Below, piece after piece: positions 37,036 to 45,558 of a stretch of 64,000 nucleotides of DNA (positions are counted from its first letter, which is position 1; each line of letters opens with the position of its first letter). The position numbers were made by a program, and so were the translations under genes. This DNA comes from JBKHYJ01 sp046565505 (GTDB lineage Bacteria > Acidobacteriota > Blastocatellia > UBA7656). The stretch covers positions 142,091-206,090 of the forward strand of contig JBKHYJ010000015.1 in the NCBI GenBank assembly GCA_046565505.1, written 5' to 3'. Under the pieces are notes generated by a model. That model was not told where the DNA came from and did not search any database. It was given only the letters and a program-made list of their open reading frames with translations.

Positions 37036-38406
37036 ATGCGGAGCGATAAAGAGACGACGATCAACAGCCACTTGCTTCAGCCGCTATTCACGGCAAAGCG
37101 CGGGTGGTACGTCACCGTTGCTATAAGCGGGGGCATACTGCTGGCTGCCATCTGCGCTTTCGGCTATCAAATATACAAAGGCATAGGCGTGTGGGGGCTT
37201 AACAGGCCCGTGTTCTGGGCGTTCGATATAACCAACTTCGTCTTCTGGATAGGCATCTCGCATGCGGGCACACTGATCTCGGCCATACTTCGCGTGACGG
37301 GGGCCGAGTGGCGGCGGCCCGTCACGCGCTGCGCCGAAGCGATAACGGTATTCGCGCTGATGGTCGGCGCGATGTTCCCCATAGTTCACCTGGGGCGGCC
37401 CTGGCTCTTTTACTGGCTCGCCCCCTACCCGAACGAGCGCGGGCTGTGGCCTAACTACCGCTCGCCGCTCCTGTGGGACTTCTTCGCGATTAACACGTAC
37501 CTGCTAGGCTCGCTGATTTACCTCTACCTCCCCCTGATCCCGGACCTCGCCCTGGTGCGCGACAAATCGACCGGGTTGCGGCGCAAGATTTATTCAAAGC
37601 TGAGCCTGAACTGGCGCGGGACGCAGCGCCAGTGGAGCCGCCTCGAAAAGGCCGTGCAGGTGATGGCGGTAATCATCATCCCGGTGGCCGTCTCCGTCCA
37701 CACGATCGTGTCTTGGGATTTCGCCATGACGATCCAACCCATGTGGCGCTCGACCATATTCGGGCCTTACTTCGTCGCGGGCGCGATATTCTCGGGCATA
37801 GCGGCGCTCATCATCGCGATGGCGATCATCCGCCGCGTGTTCCGCCTGGAAGAGTATCTGAAGCCGCTTCACTTCAACAACCTCGGCCTGCTGTTGCTGA
37901 CGATGAGCCTGCTGTGGTTCTACTTCACTTTCGCAGAGTACCTGACGGCGTGGTACGGCAACGAGCCCGTGGAGAAGACCGTATTCCAGTCGAAGGTGAG
38001 CGGCCCTTACTCGCCGCTGTTCTGGGCGATGGTGGTATGTTGCTTCATCGTCCCCGCCCCGATCCTCGCCTTCAGGCGGCTGAGGACGGTGGCCGGCACT
38101 GTCGTAGCGTCCGTCTGCGTGGTGATAGGCATGTGGCTGGAGCGGTTCTTGATAATCGTGCCGACGCTCGCGCAGCCGAGGCTCGCTTTCAATTGGGGGA
38201 GCTACCGCCCGACCTTCGTTGAGATAGTGCTTACGGCCGGGACCTTCGCTTATTTCGTTCTGTTGTACTCGCTGTTCACGAGGCTGTTCCCAATAATCGC
38301 CGTGTGGGAATACAAAGAGGGGCTGACGCACGCGGAGCACGGCACGGCCGCGGGGCATGGCAGACCGCTCGGCCCGACCGAGGCGGCGGCGGCGCAGGGG
38401 GATTGA
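37036..38406 (+). CDS. actC: NrfD-family quinol-binding membrane subunit, ActC
   Basis: The product is 456 aa with about ten transmembrane helices, beginning LFTAKRGWYVTVAISGG. NrfD-like features are visible: AFDITNFVFWIGISHAG in the second helix pair, PIVHLGRPWLFYW and AVSVHTIVSWDFA. It would bind menaquinol on the periplasmic side. It sits 88 bp after the iron-sulfur gene. No second NrfD-like gene (ActF) occurs downstream, unlike many complete operons. Confidence 0.92.
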   Translation: MRSDKETTINSHLLQPLFTAKRGWYVTVAISGGILLAAICAFGYQIYKGIGVWGLNRPVFWAFDITNFVFWIGISHAGTLISAILRVTGAEWRRPVTRCAEAITVFALMVGAMFPIVHLGRPWLFYWLAPYPNERGLWPNYRSPLLWDFFAINTYLLGSLIYLYLPLIPDLALVRDKSTGLRRKIYSKLSLNWRGTQRQWSRLEKAVQVMAVIIIPVAVSVHTIVSWDFAMTIQPMWRSTIFGPYFVAGAIFSGIAALIIAMAIIRRVFRLEEYLKPLHFNNLGLLLLTMSLLWFYFTFAEYLTAWYGNEPVEKTVFQSKVSGPYSPLFWAMVVCCFIVPAPILAFRRLRTVAGTVVASVCVVIGMWLERFLIIVPTLAQPRLAFNWGSYRPTFVEIVLTAGTFAYFVLLYSLFTRLFPIIAVWEYKEGLTHAEHGTAAGHGRPLGPTEAAAAQGD

Positions 38407-38498
38407 TCGCCTGCATGCCGTCGCGCCGGCCGAGCGCGGCACGATGGGCGCGGGCGGCATCTTTTGACACCACTTCATGACGTTAGCGAGGCAAGCCA

Positions 38499-38999
38499 AT
38501 GGCTGAAAACATCATGGCCGCATTCGACACGAGCGGCGACGCGCTGTACGCCGCGCGCTCTCTCAGGCGCGAAGGCTTCGCGGGCGATGCGATAACGATC
38601 ATGTCGGACGAGCCCGTCCAGGCGGACGAGGATTTGATCGAGGACGGCCGAAGCCGCATCGGCATTTGCGCCATAGCCGGGGGGCTGGCCGGGGCTACCG
38701 CGGCGCTGCTGCTCACGGTCATCACGTCGAAGGAAGTAAACCTCGTGACGGGCGGCATGCCGATCATTGTGCCGTGGGCGTTGGGGATCATCGTGTTCGA
38801 GATGACGGCGCTTGGGGCAATAATCGCGACGCTGTTCCGCATGATCTATGAGGCAAAGCTGGCGCGGCCCGGCGCGCTCAGCCGGTATGACCCTTCGGTC
38901 GCCGACGGCAAAATAATCATAGCCGTCGAGTGCGAAAGCAATTCGTCGGCGGAAGTGGCCGCGAGAGTCCTGGCGGCCAGAGGCAGGCAGATTAGTTAA
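38499..38999 (+). CDS. actD: DUF3341 membrane protein, ActD of alternative complex III
   Basis: The product is 166 aa. A soluble alpha/beta N-terminus (AAFDTSGDALYAARSLRREGF) precedes two membrane helices (IAGGLAGATAALLLTVITS and a second one) linked by the motif GGMPIIVPWALGIIVFEMTA, the conserved pattern of DUF3341. DUF3341 proteins are essentially diagnostic of alternative complex III operons, so this gene supports that assignment over polysulfide reductase. Confidence 0.85.
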   Translation: MAENIMAAFDTSGDALYAARSLRREGFAGDAITIMSDEPVQADEDLIEDGRSRIGICAIAGGLAGATAALLLTVITSKEVNLVTGGMPIIVPWALGIIVFEMTALGAIIATLFRMIYEAKLARPGALSRYDPSVADGKIIIAVECESNSSAEVAARVLAARGRQIS

Positions 39000-39054
39000 C
39001 GGGCCTGGGGGTTGAGAAGCAGTTTATTACTTTTGTAAGAGGAGAGACTTCGAG

Positions 39055-39420
39055 ATGAACAGAGAAAGGCTTATGAAATTACCTGTGGTTTCGGCGGCGG
39101 TCGCGGTGATTCTGCTGGCGTCGCTGAACCACTCCGCGAACGGCGTTTCGATGCCCACGGCGGCGGATGGCGCGACCTTGTTCGGCGCGAAGTGCGCCCT
39201 CTGTCATGGGAAAGACGGGGCGGGTCTGCCGAACTGGAAGGCCAAAGGTCAGCCTGATTTTACGAACGCCGACTGGCAAAAATCGCACAGCGACGCGCAG
39301 ATCGCGGAATCAATCAAGAATGGGAAAGGGAAGTTCATGCCCGCGTTTAAGGCGAAGCTTTCCGACGATGACATCGCCGCCGTCGTAGCCCGCGTTCGCG
39401 CATTAGGAAAAAGGAAATAA
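39055..39420 (+). CDS. actE: Mono-haem cytochrome c, ActE-like
   Basis: The product is 121 aa. It has a hydrophobic N-terminal signal (LPVVSAAVAVILLASL), a haem site CALCH at about residue 49 and a likely Met ligand in KGKFMPAFKAKLSDDDI, the class I cytochrome c layout. AAGAGGAGAG precedes the ATG; the ATG at 39073 is an alternative. It is last in the operon and may act as the electron exit from the complex or as a separate carrier. Confidence 0.88.
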   Translation: MNRERLMKLPVVSAAVAVILLASLNHSANGVSMPTAADGATLFGAKCALCHGKDGAGLPNWKAKGQPDFTNADWQKSHSDAQIAESIKNGKGKFMPAFKAKLSDDDIAAVVARVRALGKRK

Positions 39421-39959
39421 TACGTAAATAGCCCCGCGCCGCCCGGCTCAACTCCCGGCCGCGGCGCCCATACTCTTAGCTTGATCGCCTTACTTTATTC
39501 GGGGAAAAAAGAGCCAGCGCCGAATGACGCGTACAACGACCCCATTCAGAGAAGCCTACGTCGTCGAGTAGCTGGACGGCCGAATCACGCGGGACCTGTG
39601 AGCTTGTAGCCCGGCGCAGTAAAGCTCCGTCGGCCGGGCACGTCTTAAGCTCGCGCCCCGCGCAATATTTAAATATTACTGCGGACCGGAAATCAACGCC
39701 CGGTAAACAAACGGACTTCGCGCCGTTCCTTCGTCGCGGACGGCGAACGGCCCGGGCAGACCGGGGCGGCAGAAAGTTAGACATCTGACGCCGCCCCCGA
39801 GCCTGCGCCGGATTCTTCGCCCACGCGCCGGCGGCCCGCGCAAAGCCGATTTGTAATCAACCTCTCATGCCCCCGCGCGTGGGTAAGTACCTGTCTGCTC
39901 GGTCGCAGCCGGGCATGAGAATTAACTGTTTCCGTGAAACCAACTGGAGGAAGGATTAT
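39421..39959. other. Intergenic region after the act operon
   Basis: About 540 bp with no supported gene. A hairpin with arms GCGCCGCCCGG and CCGG-CC-GCGGCGC (39436-39467, two-base bulge) lies 15 bp after the ActE stop and may end the operon, though it lacks a T-run. The remainder must contain the promoter of the cytochrome-porin gene; no strong box was seen. Confidence 0.4.
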
Positions 39960-41243
39960 ATGCTTGCGATGAGTACCCGAAAGAAGTCGCTGCTCTTGAG
40001 TGTGGCATGGACCACAGCCGCCGTGCTCATGCTCCACGCTACGAATGAAAAAGCGAGCGCGTTACCGCAGTTCGCCAGGAAGCTCGGGGTAGGGTGTGCG
40101 ACCTGTCACACTTCGCCGCCGCGGTTGAACGAAACGGGATACAGGTTCCGCGCCGCCGGCTATCGTATGCCCGAAGAGATCGGGAAGGGGGACGACAAGC
40201 CGTTCCGGTTTTTCGATTATAATGGCGTAAGGCTTCAGGCCCGCTATGATGCGACGAAAGCGAGGACTGGCGCGGACGCCCCGCACAATAATAACTTCAA
40301 CCTGTTCGCCGCCGAATTTTATCTGATGATGGGGTCCTGGGGGAAGAACTTCTCCTCTAACTTAAAGGTGACCTACTATCCCGAAGAATCCTATGACACT
40401 GAGGAACACGTCAGGGTCGAAGGCAACCTGAAATACACGGTCGGCAACGAGAAGCGCTTTTTTGAAGTCCGCGCGGGCGTCCCGCACCCGATGGAGGGGT
40501 TCGGCGCGTCCGACACCCTGATCGCCAACACGCGCCCGTACATTCAGGAGCACCCGGCCGATTTCAACCAGTCCACCTACTTCACGCCCTGGAATTTTCA
40601 CCAGGCGGGCGTGACGTTCGGCTACTACCAGGGGCGCACGTCGATACGCGCCCTCGTGCTGGAAGGCATGAGGCTTCACGGGGATGAGGCCGACCTCAAG
40701 CCTATCGGGAAGAAGGAGCCGTTCACCGACACTTCACCTTTCTTCAAGCACCACGGCGCGGACTTCCAGTTGTTGGTAAATCGCATCCTCCACCACAACG
40801 CGGGGGCCGTCTCGCTCTACTACTACCACGGCAACCTGGACCTGCCCATAGCGAACACGACCAGGGCGTTCCGAAACGACTTCGACCGCCTGGCCTTCTA
40901 CGCCAGCTACCCGGTCGCCAAGCGACTGACGCTGCTCGGCGGGGTCCAGCGCGGGTGGGACGACATAGCGACGGGCGGCCGGTTCACCAGCCTCGGCGCG
41001 TATGCCGAAGCCGCCGTGCCCGTGATAAATGAATTAACGAACGCCGGGCTCCGCTACGACTGGTTCGACCCCGCCCGCAACAAGAAAGAGAACGAGTCGC
41101 AAGGGCTTACCGCCTACCTGAATACATGGGTCAAGAACCAATTCCGATTCGTCGCGGAGTACCAACGCAGGAACATAAAGCGCGTGCTGTTGCCTGAGAA
41201 GAACGATAACGCGTTCCAACTCCGGCTCATATTTATAAAGTAG
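39960..41243 (+). CDS. Outer-membrane barrel with fused N-terminal mono-haem cytochrome domain (Cyc2-like layout)
   Basis: The ATG at 39960 follows GGAGGAAGGA, giving 427 aa. A signal peptide is followed at about residue 35 by ALPQFARKLGVGCATCHTSP with one CxxCH, then RLNETGYRFRAAGYRM. This closely resembles the mono-haem N-terminus of Cyc2, the fused cytochrome-porin that oxidises extracellular Fe(II). The other 370 residues alternate aromatic and polar residues and end with AFQLRLIFIK, as outer-membrane barrels do. Iron oxidation is not shown by sequence; related fusions may exchange electrons with other outside donors or acceptors. It stands downstream of alternative complex III. Confidence 0.75.
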   Translation: MLAMSTRKKSLLLSVAWTTAAVLMLHATNEKASALPQFARKLGVGCATCHTSPPRLNETGYRFRAAGYRMPEEIGKGDDKPFRFFDYNGVRLQARYDATKARTGADAPHNNNFNLFAAEFYLMMGSWGKNFSSNLKVTYYPEESYDTEEHVRVEGNLKYTVGNEKRFFEVRAGVPHPMEGFGASDTLIANTRPYIQEHPADFNQSTYFTPWNFHQAGVTFGYYQGRTSIRALVLEGMRLHGDEADLKPIGKKEPFTDTSPFFKHHGADFQLLVNRILHHNAGAVSLYYYHGNLDLPIANTTRAFRNDFDRLAFYASYPVAKRLTLLGGVQRGWDDIATGGRFTSLGAYAEAAVPVINELTNAGLRYDWFDPARNKKENESQGLTAYLNTWVKNQFRFVAEYQRRNIKRVLLPEKNDNAFQLRLIFIK

Positions 41244-41257
41244 CCTGCCGCCAACGA

Positions 41258-41306
41258 AAGGGACGGAGAAGTCTCCAGCCACGTCTGCTCCGTCCCTTGG
41301 CTTTTC
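41258..41306 (+). terminator. Terminator hairpin after the cytochrome-porin gene
   Basis: Perfect 11-bp arms AAGGGACGGAG (41258-41268) and CTCCGTCCCTT (41288-41298) with a 19-nt loop, followed by a T-rich GGCTTTTCTC. It lies 14 bp after the stop codon. Confidence 0.75.
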
Positions 41307-41525
41307 TCCCGCCTTGCTCAACCGGCCCATGCGCGTGCGCGGAATGCTCGCGCGCCAGACGCCCGGTCGCTTCTATTGAAGGCCCCGCCTCGCCCTGCGC
41401 GACCTGCCTCGTCACACACATTCGCGGGCGGCCGCCATACCCATATAATCCGCCCCGATGAGCGGGCCGCCGGGCATCGCTGTGGTGTATCATAATCTCT
41501 TACAATCCAATTAGGAGGAAGAACC

Positions 41526-42563
41526 ATGCTCAATGGCGACATACTGATCCTGAAGGGGCGCGAGGTGTTATCTCTGCTGGGAGGGCAAGAAAACCAGATA
41601 ATCGAGACCGTGCGGATGGCCTACGAGACACACTCGGTCGGCGAAAGCTCGCTGCCGCATTCGACGTTCCTCCGTTTCCCCGGCAGCGAGAGGGACCGGA
41701 TAATCGCCTTGCCCGCCTACCTCGGCCAGGACTTCAAGATAGCCGGCGTGAAATGGATCTCGTCTTTCCCCGGCAATCTCGACCTGGGGCTCGACAGGGC
41801 GTCGGCCGTCGTGATTCTAAATTCCGCGACGACCGGCAGACCCGAAGCAATCATCGAAGGCTCCATCATAAGCGCGAAGCGCACTGCCGCCAGCGCCGCT
41901 CTCGCCGCAAAAGTTTTGCATGGCGAAAAAGACTCGAAGACGGCGGGCATAATAGGGTGCGGCTTGATTAATCTCGAGATAGCCCGCTTTCTCCAGGCCG
42001 CCCGCCCCGACGTGAAAAGCTTCGTCGTGTTTGACCTCGACCCCTCGCGCGCGGGCCAATTCAAGGACAGGTGCCTGAGCGACTTCCCCGGCGTCGAAGT
42101 ATCGACGGCGACGGACGTGAAGGATGTTTTCAGGAGCGCGCCGCTCGTCTCCATCGCCACCACCGCCGTAAAGCCGCACATAGACGACCTGTCGGATTGT
42201 TCCCCCGGCAGCACGATCCTACACATATCGTTGCGTGACCTCATGCCGGAGGTGATCCTGTCGTCGGACAACGTCGTGGACGACGTTGACCATGTGTGCC
42301 GCGCCGAAACCTCCGTTCACCTCGCGGAAAAACTGACCGGCAGCAGGGAGTTCATAAGGTGCACGCTGGCGGACGTGCTGATGGGCAGGGCCCCGGCCAG
42401 GAAGGACGCCGGCGGCATTACCGTATTCAGCCCATTCGGGCTCGGGGTCCTGGACCTGGCTGTGGCGGGTACCGTGCGCGACCTCGCGCTCGAATCCAAC
42501 GTCGGGACCGTTATGAGCTCCTTCCTGCCAGAGTCGTTGAGCGAGAGGGCGCGACAGGCTTGA
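41526..42563 (+). CDS. sbnB: SbnB-like 2,3-diaminopropionate biosynthesis enzyme (ornithine cyclodeaminase/mu-crystallin family)
   Basis: The product is 345 aa with TAGGAGGAAG upstream. It shows the SbnB pattern LPHSTFLRFP, KWISSFPGN, SAVVILNSATTGRPEA, EGSIISAKRTAASAALAAK and a Rossmann motif IIGCGLINLEIARFL. SbnB oxidatively cleaves N-(1-amino-1-carboxyethyl)-glutamate to 2,3-diaminopropionate, a precursor of siderophores and non-ribosomal peptides. Its usual partner SbnA (a cysteine-synthase-like enzyme) is not in the window, so it is an orphan here. Ornithine cyclodeaminase proper is less likely because of the SbnB-specific segments. Confidence 0.82.
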   Translation: MLNGDILILKGREVLSLLGGQENQIIETVRMAYETHSVGESSLPHSTFLRFPGSERDRIIALPAYLGQDFKIAGVKWISSFPGNLDLGLDRASAVVILNSATTGRPEAIIEGSIISAKRTAASAALAAKVLHGEKDSKTAGIIGCGLINLEIARFLQAARPDVKSFVVFDLDPSRAGQFKDRCLSDFPGVEVSTATDVKDVFRSAPLVSIATTAVKPHIDDLSDCSPGSTILHISLRDLMPEVILSSDNVVDDVDHVCRAETSVHLAEKLTGSREFIRCTLADVLMGRAPARKDAGGITVFSPFGLGVLDLAVAGTVRDLALESNVGTVMSSFLPESLSERARQA

Positions 42564-42901
42564 CGGAAGTTTCAGACACGGCCGCCGCATGGTTGTTGCA
42601 GTCAGCGGGTGCGACGGGACGCCGTACCGCATGACGGTTGCCGCCATGACTTTCTATCCCGGTAGGGATTCGTAGATTTTGAGAGGGCATGGTAGAAGTC
42701 ATCTATGCTCTTTGAATATAATTCGGCGTCACACGCCATAACGGTTCGCGGGCGAGCGTGTGGGGATGACGCAACGAACACGTCAAGACGCGGATGATTC
42801 TTTGCGACTATTCGCGGCGCGGCGTCCTTGTGGCGTGCGTTTTGCCCGGCGCGCTCAACTGCGACCCGCCCTATACTACTGAATGAAGGAGACCGTCTCG
42901 T
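42564..42901. other. Intergenic region upstream of the DinB gene
   Basis: The 338 bp hold no supported gene. A perfect TATAAT stands at 42717-42722 with only a weak -35 (TAGAAG, 18 bp upstream). The region may contain the promoter for the following small operon. Confidence 0.35.
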
Positions 42902-43426
42902 ATGTCGAAAACACTTTCAGAACGCCCTGCCCCCACGGAGCATGCTCCGTACTATGGCAAATACATAGACCTTGTTCCCGACGGCGATATCGTCGCCACC
43001 CTGGGCCGCCAGCTCGACGACGCCCTAGCTCTGTTCGGGAGCATTTCGGAATCTCAGGCCGATTCGCGCTACGCGCCCGGCAAGTGGAGCATCAAGGAAT
43101 TGATAGGGCACATCATGGATGCGGAGCGTATTTTCGGGTACAGGGCGCTCCGCTTCGCGCGCAATGACCAGACGCCCCTCCCAGGCTTCGAGCAGGATGA
43201 CTATGTGAAGTATGGCGGCTTCGGCGAGCAGCGCTTGAGCGACCTGGTGAGCGAATACGAGCACGTCAGGCGGGCGAATATACACCTGTTTCGCGGCCTC
43301 AGTGATGAGGCTTGGGGCAGGCGCGGCACGTCGAGCGGCAACGAGCTGAGCGTGAGGGCCTTGGCCTACATCATAGCCGGCCATGAGTTGCACCACATGG
43401 GGATCATCCGTACGAAGTATCTGTAG
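42902..43426 (+). CDS. DinB family protein
   Basis: The product is 174 aa with GAAGGAG before the ATG. It is a DinB-like four-helix bundle with the three metal-binding His positions seen in ELIGHIMDAERIF and AGHELHHMGII. The fold is found in thiol transferases such as bacillithiol transferases and in stress-linked proteins; no substrate can be given. The shared run with a DUF4126 protein (31 bp apart) says little about function. Confidence 0.85.
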   Translation: MSKTLSERPAPTEHAPYYGKYIDLVPDGDIVATLGRQLDDALALFGSISESQADSRYAPGKWSIKELIGHIMDAERIFGYRALRFARNDQTPLPGFEQDDYVKYGGFGEQRLSDLVSEYEHVRRANIHLFRGLSDEAWGRRGTSSGNELSVRALAYIIAGHELHHMGIIRTKYL

Positions 43427-43457
43427 CCTTTTCGAGCGGCAAAGGGGGAGTGAATCA

Positions 43458-43952
43458 ATGTCATCATCCGACGCGAAAGCAATCACCAAAGCTATCGCCA
43501 TGGGCGCGATCGCCGGGATGCGGAGTATGGCCGCCCCGGCGATCGTCAGCAATCATTTCTCACACCATCAGTCGAAAGGTATTGCACGAACGCCTTTCAG
43601 AATATTGGGCGCGCCGAAAACCGCGACCGCGCTGAAGGCGCTCGCCCTCGGGGAGATGGTGGCCGACAAGCTGCCGGTAGTGCCCGACAGGATAGCGCCC
43701 GCGTCGCTCGTGGCGCGCGCGGTGTCGGGCGCTCTGTGCGGCGCGGCCGTGTGCGCGGCGGCGCGGAAGCGGGTCGATTTGGGAGGGCTTGCCGGGGGCC
43801 TGGCGGCGATAGGGTCTGCGTATGCCTTCTACTACCTGCGGCGCGCGGCCGGCGAAGAATCCGGCGCGCCCGATGCGTTGCTCGGTCTTACAGAGGACGC
43901 GATTGTAGTTTGCTGCGGGCTGAATATTTTGGGCGATGGCGGGCCCGCTTGA
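43458..43952 (+). CDS. DUF4126 family membrane protein
   Basis: The ATG at 43458, after GGGGGAG, gives 164 aa. Several Ala/Gly-rich helices (AIAMGAIAGMRSMAAPAIVS, ASLVARAVSGALCGAAV, LAGGLAAIGSAYAFYYL) indicate a small integral membrane protein. The early GAIAGMRSMAAPA and the region ALALGEMVADKLPVVPDR match the DUF4126 pattern. Its function is unknown. Confidence 0.8.
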   Translation: MSSSDAKAITKAIAMGAIAGMRSMAAPAIVSNHFSHHQSKGIARTPFRILGAPKTATALKALALGEMVADKLPVVPDRIAPASLVARAVSGALCGAAVCAAARKRVDLGGLAGGLAAIGSAYAFYYLRRAAGEESGAPDALLGLTEDAIVVCCGLNILGDGGPA

Positions 43953-43993
43953 CCGGCCATCATGCGGGGTGACGCGCGGCGTTGGAGTTCGGC

Positions 43994-45496
43994 ATGAGCT
44001 TGTTACTGGGGATTGACGTTTCGACGACAGGGGCGAAGTCTCTAATAATAGACGGCGACGGTGAAGTGTTGGCCGCCGCGACCACGCCGCTCAACGTCTC
44101 CGCGCCTCGCCCGCTGTGGTCGGAGCAGGACCCTGAGAGCTGGTGGCGAGCCGTCGTCAGCAGCATTCGCCGGGCGCTCGCCCAGGCGTCTAAACACGGC
44201 GGGCGTGTCGCGGCCATTGGGCTGACGGGGCAAATGCACGGCCTGGTCCTGCTCGACGAACACGAGGCCGTCTTGCGGCCGGCCATTCTTTGGAACGACC
44301 AGCGGTGCGGCGCCGAATGCGATGACATTCGCGCGTTATTCGGCATAGAGAGGCTCGTGGAGGTTACAGGCAACGACGCCCTGACCGGGTTCACCGCCCC
44401 GAAGATTCTGTGGGTGCAAAAAAACGAGCCGGAAATCTACGCGCGGGTTCGCCACATCCTGCTGCCGAAGGATTACATACGCCTCAAGCTGACAGGGGCG
44501 ATGGCGATGGACAAGGCGGATGGCTCGGGCACCATGCTGTTCGACTTGAAGGCGCGTGACTGGTCGTCGGAGGTCTTGAGGGCGCTCAACATTTCCCGCG
44601 ATTGGCTGCCTCGGACCTACGAGGGCCCCGAGGTCACAGGAGAAGTGAGCGGCGAAGCGGCCGCGGCCACGGGGTTGAGCGCGGGGACTCCGGTAGTAGC
44701 CGGCGGCGGTGACCAGGCCGCTCAGGCCACGGGCGTCGGCGCGGTCCGCTCAGGCGTTGTCGCCCTCACGCTCGGGACATCCGGCGTCGTCTTCGCCGCG
44801 ACCGAATCGCCGCTCGTTGATCCGCGAGGCCGGCTGCACTCGTTTTGCCATTCCGTGCCGGGCCGTTGGCACTTGATGTGTGTGATGCTGAGCGCGGCCG
44901 GAAGCCTCCAATGGTATCGCGACTCGCTCGCCCCGCGGACGAGCTTTGAAGACCTGATGGCGGAAGCCGAAGGCGCCCCGGCGGGGAGCCAGGGGCTTCT
45001 TTTTCTCCCTTACCTGACGGGCGAGCGGACGCCTTACGCGGACCCGCTGGCGCGCGCCGCTATGGTCGGGCTGACCGCGCGGCACGGGCGCGCCCACATG
45101 ACGCGGGCCGTGCTCGAAGGCGTCGCCTTCGGGTTGAGGGACAGCTTTGAATTGATTAAGGGCGCGGGGCTCGGAGCGCTCGGGCAGGTCCGCGTATCGG
45201 GGGGAGGCGCGAGGAGCCTTTTGTGGCGACAGATTCTTGCTGACGTTCTGGGCGTAGAGCTTGTCTCCGTCAACACCACGGAAGGCGCCGCTTATGGGGC
45301 GGCGCTGCTCGCGGGAGTCGGCAACAAGACATGGCCCGACGTGGACACGGCTTGCTTGAACAACGTGAGGACCCGGGACCCTGTCTCACCGCGCGAGAAA
45401 ACAATGGCCGTCTACGAAGAGCTTTACCCGCACTACCGAAATCTCTACGCTTCCTTAAAGCCCACCTTCGATGGCCTGTCCGAACTCGACGTGTGA
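43994..45496 (+). CDS. xylB: FGGY-family carbohydrate kinase, xylulokinase-like
   Basis: The ATG at 43994 has GGAG 6 bp upstream, giving 500 aa, normal for XylB. The N-terminal ATPase motif LLGIDVSTTGAKSLI, the substrate-loop region LTGQMHGLVLLD and WNDQRCGAECD, and the C-terminal phosphate motifs GGGDQAAQATGVG and ALTLGTSGVV fit xylulokinase best. It would phosphorylate D-xylulose or a related ketose in the cytoplasm, feeding the sugar-processing genes that follow. Confidence 0.92.
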   Translation: MSLLLGIDVSTTGAKSLIIDGDGEVLAAATTPLNVSAPRPLWSEQDPESWWRAVVSSIRRALAQASKHGGRVAAIGLTGQMHGLVLLDEHEAVLRPAILWNDQRCGAECDDIRALFGIERLVEVTGNDALTGFTAPKILWVQKNEPEIYARVRHILLPKDYIRLKLTGAMAMDKADGSGTMLFDLKARDWSSEVLRALNISRDWLPRTYEGPEVTGEVSGEAAAATGLSAGTPVVAGGGDQAAQATGVGAVRSGVVALTLGTSGVVFAATESPLVDPRGRLHSFCHSVPGRWHLMCVMLSAAGSLQWYRDSLAPRTSFEDLMAEAEGAPAGSQGLLFLPYLTGERTPYADPLARAAMVGLTARHGRAHMTRAVLEGVAFGLRDSFELIKGAGLGALGQVRVSGGGARSLLWRQILADVLGVELVSVNTTEGAAYGAALLAGVGNKTWPDVDTACLNNVRTRDPVSPREKTMAVYEELYPHYRNLYASLKPTFDGLSELDV

Positions 45497-45558
45497 CGGC
45501 CTGCGAACCATATGCCTGTTGCGTGAGCGGGTCCGGTATACGCTTCGCCAGATCGCCC

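Noticed and set aside
33386..38406. Polysulfide or tetrathionate reductase operon
   Set aside because: The pentahaem ActA and the DUF3341 ActD genes are typical of alternative complex III, so the split ActB was read as a variant of that complex.
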